A model generated the notes under the pieces. The model was not told the DNA's origin. It did no database searches and saw only the letters and a list, made by a program, of their open reading frames with translations. Made by a program: the position numbers and the translations under genes. Below are positions 6,731 to 14,500 of a stretch of DNA of 19,734 nt, piece after piece (the stretch's first letter is position 1; every line of letters begins with the position of its first letter). Origin of the DNA: UBA1049 sp964522305 (GTDB lineage: Bacteria > Bacillota > Clostridia > Oscillospirales > CAG-382); contig CAZFVM010000014.1 in NCBI GenBank assembly GCA_964522305.1, positions 1-19,734 on the forward strand, in the 5' to 3' direction.

Positions 6731-7603
6731 ATGCTGGAATTTAAGAAGATTCGCGACGGCGAGTTGGATGTCATAAAGAAATATTTAAAGCAGCAGCCCT
6801 ACGGAACCTGTGATTTCACGGTGTTCGGGATTTTTTTGTGGGCTGATTATTATGATTATCGTTATGCGATACATGACGACACATTTTTTATAAGGGGCAA
6901 GTCCGTGGAGGAGTACTGCGATTATGCCGTTCCCTTCGGCAAGATGCCCATCGACAAAGCCATACAACTTTTGATGGAGCACTGCAAGCACGAAGACGGC
7001 AAAAAGCGTTTTAACTTCGTTCCCGAGTCGGCTTTACCTTATTTCGGCGATGCAAAGGTTCGACAGCTCGAGGGTTGGTCCGATTATGTATATTCTGCCG
7101 AGAGTATGAAGACCCTCAAGGGCAGGAAGTTCAACAAAAAGCGCAATCGTCTCAACAAGTTTATGAGAAGCTGTACTAATTGCGAGTTTGTAGAGATAAC
7201 CCCGCAGCTGCTTGATACCGCCCGGGAGTTCTTTGACGAGTATATTTCCGAGTACGCCAAGGACGACAAGATGTTTGCCGCCGAGACCAAGCTGATAAAG
7301 CGGGCGCTGGACCATTTCTTTGAGATGGATCAGACGGGAGGATTGCTGTTTGTAAACGGCAAGCCTGTGGCAATGACCATAGGGGAGACCATAGGAACCA
7401 CCCTTTATGTCCATGTAGAAAAGGCGTTGCGGGATTATGACGGCGCCTACGAAGCCATCAACTACCTCTATGCCAACCGTTTTGCCGTGGAGGATGTCAA
7501 GTACATCAACCGCGAGGAGGACATGGGGGACGAGGGGTTGCGCCAGGCAAAGATGTCCTACAACCCTATCAAGATGATCAACAAATACGAGGTTATTATA
7601 TAA
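6731..7603 (+). CDS. DUF2156 / phosphatidylglycerol lysyltransferase C-terminal-like (GNAT fold) protein
   Basis: A 290-aa protein. The ATG at 6731 is preferred over the in-frame GTG at 6719 because AAGAGGTG (6714-6721) serves as its ribosome site. It has no signal peptide or membrane helix. The order of motifs matches soluble DUF2156 proteins: an N-terminal FxxIxxxELDxIKKYL and CDFTVFGIFLWADYY, then the linker RKFNKKRNRLNKFMR (about residues 125-140), a second GNAT half with GGLLFVNGKPVAMTIGE, YVHVEKALRDYDGAYEAIN, and the closing YINREEDMGDEGLRQAK. The two-GNAT fold resembles the aminoacyl-transfer domain of MprF and Fem transferases, which use aminoacyl-tRNA. Without a flippase domain the substrate is unknown. 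The next gene follows after 59 bases and only a weak hairpin, so the two may be co-transcribed. Confidence 0.82.
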   Translation: MLEFKKIRDGELDVIKKYLKQQPYGTCDFTVFGIFLWADYYDYRYAIHDDTFFIRGKSVEEYCDYAVPFGKMPIDKAIQLLMEHCKHEDGKKRFNFVPESALPYFGDAKVRQLEGWSDYVYSAESMKTLKGRKFNKKRNRLNKFMRSCTNCEFVEITPQLLDTAREFFDEYISEYAKDDKMFAAETKLIKRALDHFFEMDQTGGLLFVNGKPVAMTIGETIGTTLYVHVEKALRDYDGAYEAINYLYANRFAVEDVKYINREEDMGDEGLRQAKMSYNPIKMINKYEVII

Positions 7604-7606
7604 CAA

Positions 7607-7630
7607 ATATACCAATTTTCCTTGGTATAT
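7607..7630 (+). terminator. Weak AT-rich hairpin, possible terminator or attenuator
   Basis: A 9-bp stem (ATATACCAA 7607-7615 with TTGGTATAT 7622-7630) with a TTTTCC loop, starting four bases after the stop codon. Only ATTTG follows, so termination is probably incomplete. No separate promoter for the CapA-family gene is visible. Confidence 0.4.
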
Positions 7631-7662
7631 ATTTGACTACATAACAAGAACAGGGAGCCAAA

Positions 7663-9174
7663 ATGAGCAAAGTCATAACAAAGATATTTACGCTTTTGCT
7701 GGTCGTAGCGGTGGTAGCGGGGCTGGTGATTGTGTTAGATCACATATCCGACCCGGAGGGCAATTCCTCGGAGTATAGCAGTGACTCTGTTGTTTCCGAT
7801 ACCGACAACCCCGGCGACTCTTCGGACACTTCCGCAGTTGCCCCCGACATAAGCGACAACACCTCGGACCCCGACGCAACAAGCGCAGATGAGTCCACGG
7901 ATGACTCGAAGCCGGATAATAGCTCAGACCCGGACAGCAGCGATGACCCGACTAATGACGACTCCGACATTGGGGATTTCCCAGGTCAGGGCGGCACTCC
8001 CAACCTCAATTTACCTCCCAGGGATTCGGCAGATACGGTTTTGGACTTTATCGCCTGTCCCGACAACCTCATACATCCCTCTATCTATGTAGACTCCATA
8101 ATTAGAGCAGCAGAGAAAAATGGCACAACCCCTTCTTATTCCAACTTGGCTGCGGCGGAGTATGATTTTGCATCTATATACTCAAACATCGCACCAAGGA
8201 TAAGACAAGCAGACCTGGCATATGTAAATGTAGAGTCTTTGATAGGAGGCAACCACAACCCCATAAGGGGCTATCCCAGGTTCAACACCCCCGAAGCCAT
8301 GGGTGAGACCTTGTTCGATGTCGGGTTTAATATTTTCAATTTGGCTCACAACCATATGTTAGACTCGGGGGACGATCGTTACCTTACTTTTGCCCACAGC
8401 TTTTTCACCGAGAGAGGTGGCACGGCAATCGGTTATTACAAGGACAAGAGCGCCTCGGACAAGGTGGTAATAGTAGAGCAAAAGGGGATAAAAGTAGCCC
8501 TCCTCACCTATACCACTCACACCAACGGAATATCCCTGAAGTCTACCGCACAGACCTATATCCCTTATTTCGAAGATAACCTTATAAAGAAGCAGGTAGC
8601 CTATGCCCGCCAAAACGCCGACATAATTATTGTCAGCGCCCATTGGGGCAGGGACGACACCACTACCGTGGATTCCACCCAGAAAAGATATGCGCAGTTG
8701 CTTATTGATTTGGGAGTGGATGTCATAGTCGGTATGGGACCCCACTGTCTGCAGCCCATGAAGTGGGTCACCAACGCGAACAACCACAGGACCTTGCTCG
8801 CCTATTCCTTGGGCAACTTCCTATCCGGCAGTCAGGACGGGTTCAACCTATTGGGAGGAATGCTCAGTTTTGATATAGTAAAGAGCGCCAAGACCGGCAT
8901 GGTCTACATAGACGCTCCCCTGATTACCCCTGTGGTAACCCATTATATTAAGCCCGGCGGCGGAGCTATTCAGACCGACACGGGGCATCGTCAGTACAAG
9001 CTGTATTACCTCAAGGATTACACCTCAGAGCTGGCAAACGTCCATGCCGTCCATTCCTGGGAGCGCAGCAACAAGGCAACTTTGGTAGGGGGCAAGTTCT
9101 CCCTCGACACATTAAAGGGCAATGTACGCCACTTTATCCCCGCAGAGTTTTTACCCGCCTGGCTCAAGGACTGA
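7663..9174 (+). CDS. CapA-family metallophosphatase-like protein, membrane-anchored
   Basis: A 503-aa protein with GGGAG before the ATG. Residues 5-25 are a single hydrophobic helix (anchor or uncleaved signal). Residues about 30-120 are a low-complexity Ser/Asp/Thr/Pro spacer that would hold the domain away from the membrane. From about 125 the CapA (PGA_cap) domain follows, with D134, ADLAYVNVES (N189, E191), FNIFNLAHNHMLDSG (N230, H231), IIIVSAHWGR (H327), VIVGMGPHCLQPM (H361) and LLAYSLGNFL (N385), the usual metal-binding pattern of this calcineurin-like group. The first motif, normally V-G-D, reads A-C-P-D, keeping the Asp but losing the Gly. CapA takes part in poly-gamma-glutamate export in Bacillus, but most homologues have unknown surface roles, and no capB or capC is present. 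Confidence 0.85.
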   Translation: MSKVITKIFTLLLVVAVVAGLVIVLDHISDPEGNSSEYSSDSVVSDTDNPGDSSDTSAVAPDISDNTSDPDATSADESTDDSKPDNSSDPDSSDDPTNDDSDIGDFPGQGGTPNLNLPPRDSADTVLDFIACPDNLIHPSIYVDSIIRAAEKNGTTPSYSNLAAAEYDFASIYSNIAPRIRQADLAYVNVESLIGGNHNPIRGYPRFNTPEAMGETLFDVGFNIFNLAHNHMLDSGDDRYLTFAHSFFTERGGTAIGYYKDKSASDKVVIVEQKGIKVALLTYTTHTNGISLKSTAQTYIPYFEDNLIKKQVAYARQNADIIIVSAHWGRDDTTTVDSTQKRYAQLLIDLGVDVIVGMGPHCLQPMKWVTNANNHRTLLAYSLGNFLSGSQDGFNLLGGMLSFDIVKSAKTGMVYIDAPLITPVVTHYIKPGGGAIQTDTGHRQYKLYYLKDYTSELANVHAVHSWERSNKATLVGGKFSLDTLKGNVRHFIPAEFLPAWLKD

Positions 9175-9196
9175 TAAGTTAATATGGCCACAACCC

Positions 9197-9226
9197 ACCC
9201 GGAGCATACTGTTCCGGGTTTTTTTA
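9197..9226 (+). terminator. Rho-independent terminator
   Basis: ACCCGGA (9197-9203) pairs with TCCGGGT (9213-9219) around a 9-base loop and is followed by a run of seven T. It ends the CapA-family transcript. Confidence 0.88.
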
Positions 9227-9313
9227 ATTTATACCAAAAAAACACCGGGTGTTTCCAACCATGAAAAGACAGACGAATCATCACCTTTTTTAAGTTTTTA
9301 ATTAATTAATCTC

Positions 9314-9342
9314 TTGACCGCAAAACCCTTGTGTGTTAAAAT
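9314..9342 (+). promoter_or_regulatory. Promoter of the first GLUG-dockerin gene
   Basis: TTGACC (9314-9319), a 17-base spacer and TAAAAT (9337-9342). It matches the promoter at 11460-11488 at 25 of 29 positions, including the spacer core AAAACCCTTG, so the pair are duplicated copies and may share a regulator. A second, weaker candidate (TTGACT 9388-9393, TATCTA 9410-9415) lies inside the leader. Confidence 0.75.
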
Positions 9343-9355
9343 TGTGCTATTGTCA

Positions 9356-9423
9356 AAAACGATTATTTACGATATATAAAAGTTTTTTTGACTTTTGTTT
9401 TTCACATACTATCTAATCGTTTT
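9356..9423 (+). promoter_or_regulatory. 5' leader with long-range inverted repeat
   Basis: AAAACGATTA (9356-9365) pairs perfectly with TAATCGTTTT (9414-9423) around a 48-base loop, which itself contains AAAAG/CTTTT (9378-9382, 9392-9396). The right arm ends about 13 bases before the ribosome site. It may fold in the leader RNA and affect translation, or be a DNA site. AT-rich repeats arise easily by chance. Confidence 0.35.
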
Positions 9424-9446
9424 ACAAAAAACAAAGCGAGGTTATT

Positions 9447-11234
9447 ATGAAACCGTTAAAAAGACCTATGTCCTTAATGTTGAGCTTTTTTATATTGCTT
9501 ACATTGTTATCTGTTCCCCTATTATCTTTTTCTGTCAGCGCTGCCGGATTTGACTCAGGTACAGGGATTGCCAGAAATCCTTACATAATCTCTACAAAAG
9601 AACAGCTAAACAGTATCAGAGATTACCCCGGCAAGCATTTTAAGCTTGTGAATGACATAGTCTTTTCCCCGTCAGATTTTACCCCCGGCGGTGATTTTTA
9701 TAATAACGGAGCAGGATGGCTTCCCATTGCTCCAAATCCATATGCCAATGTGAGCTTTGAGGCAAACCTAAATGGAAACGGGTATGCCATCCGAGGACTG
9801 AAGATGAACGTCACGGATTCCAATTTAATGCGTGCCGGATTTTTTGGTTCTTTAAAAGGTAGTGTAATAAACCTTTCTTTTCTTGATGTAGATATTACAA
9901 TCAACACCAATAGTCTTATTATGTCAAGCGGTATAATTGCAGGGAGAATTCATGACTCCATGATTCTTAATTGTAAGCTTAGCGGTAAAGTAAGGGTTGA
10001 AATGGGCAACCGTACCTCCTTTGGTTCTGTTTCCGGGTTGTTTTATAATTCCACGCTACTCAACTGTGTGAATGACACAGATATTATCCTGGTAAAAAGT
10101 GAAGACAGTTTCAGTTCTCTTCATGTGGGGGGTATTGTCGGATATTCGGGTGATGGTTCAAGTATCAATTACTGTGCCAACAACGGAGATATTTCGGTAG
10201 GAGATTTTACCTATGCTTCTAATTTTTCCTTAGGAGGAATAACAGGATATCAAGACGATAAATGTGAGCCCACAAAATACTCATATAATACAGGGAACAT
10301 CACCCTTTCAAATCCCGAAAACTCCGAGACCAATACGGGAGGAATTGGAGGAATTATAGGGGAGAATAATGCGGATATTTCAGACTGCTATAATAGCGGC
10401 AACATATTTGCAGGTGCAAAAGATGGCAAGGTCGGTGGAATAGTGGGGCGTTTAATCCGTGTATCCATGGAAAACTGCTATAATGTAGGGTCAATTGCCT
10501 GGAGAGCCTGGGACTCCAATGATAGAGTCGGAGCCATAGCCGGCTATGTTTTCTCTAATTCCACAGGCAAAAACAATTATTATCTTGATAATATAAAAGC
10601 GGAAATCCCCGTGAACACTTCGACCACGATACCTACTTCCAAGTTGACCGATTTGCAGATGCGCACCCAATCTGCTTTCGCAGGGTTTAATTTTACTAGC
10701 AATTGGTTTATTGATCCCGACCATGGTTACAAATACCCTCAGCTCACGATAAACCCCCATCCTTATGTAGAGCCTTTTCTCAACAAGCTTGTCTTGAAGG
10801 AAGATTCAACTTATATATTGGGTAGTCATTTCAGCGGTTATCTCACCCATGTTCCGGAAGAATCGAGCATCGCCACAGTCATAAGCAACTTTATGGATAC
10901 GGACAATATATCTGTATTTGACACCAAGGGCAACCTCGTCACATCGGATACCGCCTTAGTCGGCACAGGATACACCGTCAAGTATATTTACAACAACGAG
11001 GTCAAAGACGAAGTCCCGGTGATAGTCTTGGGGGATGTCAGCGGTGACGGTAAGATAACCGCCGCCGACTATTTGTTGGCAAAGCGGGCTTTCCTCGGCT
11101 CCATCAAGCTTTCCGATCCCCAGCTAAAGGCAGCCACCCTGTCCGGCTCGGACACGGTCAAGTCCTCGGATTACCTTATGATAAAGCGTCACTTCTTAAA
11201 GACTTATGTTATATACTGGAGCCCGCTTCGTTAG
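9447..11234 (+). CDS. Secreted GLUG-motif protein with C-terminal dockerin, one module
   Basis: A 595-aa protein with GCGAGG before the ATG. Residues 1-33 are a signal peptide (KPLKRP, hydrophobic core, ending SVSAA). Residues 35-444 form one module. It opens with a conserved block (NPYIISTKEQLNSIRDYPGK, then PGGDFYNNGAGWLPI) and continues through about eight beta repeats of the GLUG kind (VGGIVGYSGD, GGITGY, GGIIGE, VGGIVGR) interleaved with CYNSGN/CYNVGS turns. It closes with WFIDPDHGYKYPQL. Residues 445-528 are a linker domain (LNKLVLKEDSTY ... VGTGYTVKYI) common before Clostridia dockerins. Residues 529-588 are a type I dockerin; loop 1 is canonical (DVSGDGKITAAD), while loop 2 (TLSGSDTVKSSD) has lost key ligands. 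It is likely a surface adhesin or structural part held by a cohesin; no enzyme motif is seen. Confidence 0.88.
   Translation: MKPLKRPMSLMLSFFILLTLLSVPLLSFSVSAAGFDSGTGIARNPYIISTKEQLNSIRDYPGKHFKLVNDIVFSPSDFTPGGDFYNNGAGWLPIAPNPYANVSFEANLNGNGYAIRGLKMNVTDSNLMRAGFFGSLKGSVINLSFLDVDITINTNSLIMSSGIIAGRIHDSMILNCKLSGKVRVEMGNRTSFGSVSGLFYNSTLLNCVNDTDIILVKSEDSFSSLHVGGIVGYSGDGSSINYCANNGDISVGDFTYASNFSLGGITGYQDDKCEPTKYSYNTGNITLSNPENSETNTGGIGGIIGENNADISDCYNSGNIFAGAKDGKVGGIVGRLIRVSMENCYNVGSIAWRAWDSNDRVGAIAGYVFSNSTGKNNYYLDNIKAEIPVNTSTTIPTSKLTDLQMRTQSAFAGFNFTSNWFIDPDHGYKYPQLTINPHPYVEPFLNKLVLKEDSTYILGSHFSGYLTHVPEESSIATVISNFMDTDNISVFDTKGNLVTSDTALVGTGYTVKYIYNNEVKDEVPVIVLGDVSGDGKITAADYLLAKRAFLGSIKLSDPQLKAATLSGSDTVKSSDYLMIKRHFLKTYVIYWSPLR
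10949..11188 (+). repeat. 240-base identical repeat, copy 1 (copy 2 at 15562-15801)
   Basis: The dockerin-coding ends of the first and second GLUG genes are identical base for base over 240 positions, silent sites included, whereas sequence just outside differs. This points to recent duplication or gene conversion. Confidence 0.9.
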
Positions 11235-11346
11235 CTATCCTTTGCTTTTTACAAAAAACCCAAAAAAGCAAATCGCCGAAGCACATGCACACCGGAGTTT
11301 TGATAATCTGATTTGTTTTTAATGCCTTTTTATATCGAACAAACAT

Positions 11347-11386
11347 AAACACTGCCGTTTCAAAAAAGGACGGCAGTGTTTTTTTA
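11347..11386 (+). terminator. Rho-independent terminator
   Basis: ACACTGCCGT (11349-11358) pairs with ACGGCAGTGT (11370-11379) around an 11-base loop. The stem is extended by A-T pairs and followed by a run of seven T. It separates the first GLUG gene from the second. Confidence 0.9.
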
Positions 11387-11459
11387 CATTCCATTAGCAA
11401 AACAATCGGAAAGTCTGTGGAAATCACGGCTTTTTTCTGTTATTTATAGTTTTAACCTA

Positions 11460-11488
11460 TTGACTGTAAAACCCTTGCATGTTAAAAT
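11460..11488 (+). promoter_or_regulatory. Promoter of the second GLUG-dockerin gene
   Basis: TTGACT (11460-11465), a 17-base spacer and TAAAAT (11483-11488). It is a near copy of the promoter at 9314-9342 with the same spacer core AAAACCCTTG. No copy is present before the third GLUG gene. Confidence 0.75.
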
Positions 11489-11523
11489 AATATGAAACAA
11501 AAGCCAAGATGTTGAAGGTGAAG

Positions 11524-11593
11524 AAAAGATGATTTTATTTTTAGCTCGCTTTGACTCTTTTTGCGTATAAGACAAAAGAAAAATGAGGTTATC
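11524..11593 (+). repeat. Leader repeat, copy 1 (copy 2 at 15891-15962)
   Basis: The leader before the second GLUG gene matches that before the third. Both begin GAAAAGATG and share a 23-base identical block (11557-11579 and 15925-15947, containing TGCGTATAAGACAAAAG) and a TGAGGTTATC ribosome-site region. The identical block is non-coding, so its conservation may mark an RNA or protein contact as well as recent duplication. Confidence 0.7.
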
Positions 11594-14500
11594 ATGAAAC
11601 AGTTTACACGATCTCTGTCCCTAATGCTGACGGTGTTAATGCTGCTTGCAATATTGCCCGTATCCCTCCTGACAATCAAGGTCAGTGCCGCTGATTTCTA
11701 CTCCGGTACAGGGACCTCGACAAATCCCTATGTCATCTCCACGAAGGCACATCTAAACAATATCCGGTACTACCCCGGAAAGTATTTCACCCTCAAAAAC
11801 AACATAGTCTTTTCCTCGTCAGATTTTGCCCCCGGCGGGGACTTTTATAATGGAGGTGCCGGTTGGCTCCCCATTGGCCCTACCTCATCTTCCGATGGCT
11901 ACTTCAGAGCCTCAATAAATGGCTATGGGTATTCTATCTATGGACTAAAGATGAATGTCACGGATCCAAATGTAAGTTACATAGGTTTTTTCGGCAAGTT
12001 AGAAGGTATAATACACGAGTTAAACTTCAAAGATGTAGATATTACAATTGCCAATAAAAAAGCGGGTTATGTTAACTGCGGAATTCTTTCGGGGGTAGCA
12101 AAAAACGCCAAAGTAAGGTATTGTGAGTTTAGCGGAAAAGTAAATGCTAAGGTTTATGATAGCACTATTTTTGGTTCCGTCGCCGGCATATTGGATGACT
12201 CCGAATTGCTTTACTGCAAAAACTATGCAAAAATAACAATAGAAAGCCTCAAGGATAGTGTTGATTATATTCAAGTGGGTGGTCTTGTCGGTAACATCAT
12301 AGAAGGAGTAGTTAACGAATACTGCTCCAACCACGGAGATATATTTATAGAGGATTTCACTTATATTCAAATCTTATCCGTAGGAGGGATTGCCGGGTAT
12401 CTGAGTTTTATATCCGAGCCGGTCAGATACTCTTATAACACAGGTAAAATTACCCACTCAACCTCAAAATACCCTGAGGTTAACATTGGACATATCGGAG
12501 GAATTGTAGGGGACAGTTATTCGGATATATCAGACTGCTATAATAGCGGTAACATTATTGGAGGAGCAAAGAAATGTTACCTTGGTGGTGTAGTAGGTAG
12601 GATATACAAGAGTTCCATAGAAAACTGCTACAATGTCGGATTAATCTCCCAGAGTTCCTGGGATCCTCAAGAAAAAGTAGGAGCCTTAGCAGGGGCTGTT
12701 TATCCGGATTCCAAAGGCAAAAACAACCACTATCTTGACAACATGAACGTAGGAATTCCCAAAGCTTCTGCTACTATCCCGGTAACCAAGAGGACAGACA
12801 AAGAAATGCGAAACAAGGCTACCTTTGTGGGGTTTGATTTTTCCAATATTTGGTTTATAGACCTCGGGCTTGGGTACAAATATCCTCAGCTGAGGAATAA
12901 CCGTCACCCCTATGTAGAGACCGTCTTTGACGCCGGAATAGGCGCCGCCGCCGACCCTTATTTGATATCCACAAAGGCACAGCTAAACAGTATCAGGGAT
13001 TACCCCGGCAAGTATTTTGCGCTAACAAACGACATAGTCTTCACCTCGTCAGACTTTGCCCCCGGCGGGGACTTTTATAACGGGGGCGCCGGTTGGCTCC
13101 CCATCGTTAATGAGTTTAATCCTGATGATCCCTTTGTCGCCCATATCACCGGTTATGGTAGGAAGAACAGGGCGATCCGAGGTCTAAAGATGAATGCAAA
13201 GGATTCCGATACAAGATACTTTGGATTTTTTGGCTCTTTAAAAGGTACTGTATATGATATTTCCTTCCTGGACGTGGATATTGCAATTGCTAACAAAAAT
13301 CGGGGTATGTACAGTGGAATTCTTGCAGGTGAAATACGAGACTCATCAATTCAAAAATGCAATTTTAGCGGTAAAGTAAGTGTCGAGATGAACAAGTTTG
13401 TTTATTTTGGTTCAGTCTCCGGGTTGTTTAATAATTCCAAACTGCTCGACAGTGTTAATTACACTGATATAACTTTGGTAGAAAAAGACAGCATATTAGA
13501 TTCAATTGACGTGGGAGGCTTAATAGGCTCTTCTGGAGATGGCTCAAGAATCAATTATTGCGCCAATCACGGAGATATAGTTATAGAGGATTTCTATTCC
13601 GCTGCTGTATTATTTTTAGGAGGGATAGCAGGATTTGCAGACAAAAAATGCGAGCCCACCAAATACTCATATAATACAGGAAACATTACCCACTCAACCA
13701 CTGCATATTCCGATATAAGACTTGTTGGTGCTGTTGGAGGAGTTATAGGGGACAGTTATGCGGATATATCAGACTGCTATAATAGCGGTGATATCACAAT
13801 AAGTGCAAATAAATGCCGCGGTGGAGGAGTAGTTGGCAGACTAGTCAACGGTTCTATAGAAAACTGCTATAATGTCGGATTAGTCCGGGGCTCCCAAGAC
13901 AATATAGGAGCTATATCCGGTTATGTTTTCCCGGATTCCACAGGTAAATATAATTATTATCTCGATAATATGGCTGTTGGTTATTCCGCAGACTCCTATG
14001 GTGCGATAGCAACACAAAAGAAAACCGATTTGCAGATGCGCACCCAGTTTACTTTTTTAGGGTTTGATTTCACTGCCGATTGGTTTATAGATCCCGACCA
14101 CAGTTACAAATACCCTCAGCTCAAGAAAAACCCTCATCCGTATTTGGATACCATCTTTGATGCCGGTGTAGGATCTGACGCTGATCCTTATAGGATTTCC
14201 ACAAAACAACAGCTAAACAGTATCAGGGATTACCCGGGCAAGTATTTTATGATTATGAACGACATAGTCTTTACCCCGTCTGATTTCGCTCCCGGTGGTG
14301 ATTTTTATAACGACGGTGCCGGTTGGCTTCCCATCGTTAACAAGTCTAACCCCGATGAGCCCTTTGTCGCCCATATTGCAGGTTACTTTGGGAACAAGAC
14401 CATCCGGGGACTTAAGATGAACGCCACGGACCCCAATATGAATTACCTTGGATTTTTTAGCAAATTCAAAGGTATGGTATCTAACATTTCTTTTCTGGAT

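Larger units (their letters stand above)
11235..11593 (+). other. Gene-free spacer between the first and second GLUG genes
   Basis: This 359-base spacer holds, in order, a perfect hairpin directly after the stop codon (TTTGCTTTTT 11241-11250 with AAAAAGCAAA 11263-11272), a decayed copy of the terminator found after the third GLUG gene (11274-11302, sharing CCGAAGCA and CCGGAGTTTTG), a functional-looking terminator (11347-11386), a promoter (11460-11488) and a leader of about 100 bases. No ORF is credible here. The relics show that each GLUG gene was copied together with its downstream sequence. Confidence 0.7.

Noticed and set aside
9240..9254. Palindrome AAACACC-G-GGTGTTT after the CapA gene terminator
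   Set aside because: A one-base loop cannot form a hairpin, no minus-strand gene needs a terminator here, and no promoter adjoins it.
11558..11593. Longer start for the large GLUG protein at the TTG at 11561
   Set aside because: It would put charged residues before the signal peptide and lies in a leader duplicated at the next gene, where the ATG is the clear start.
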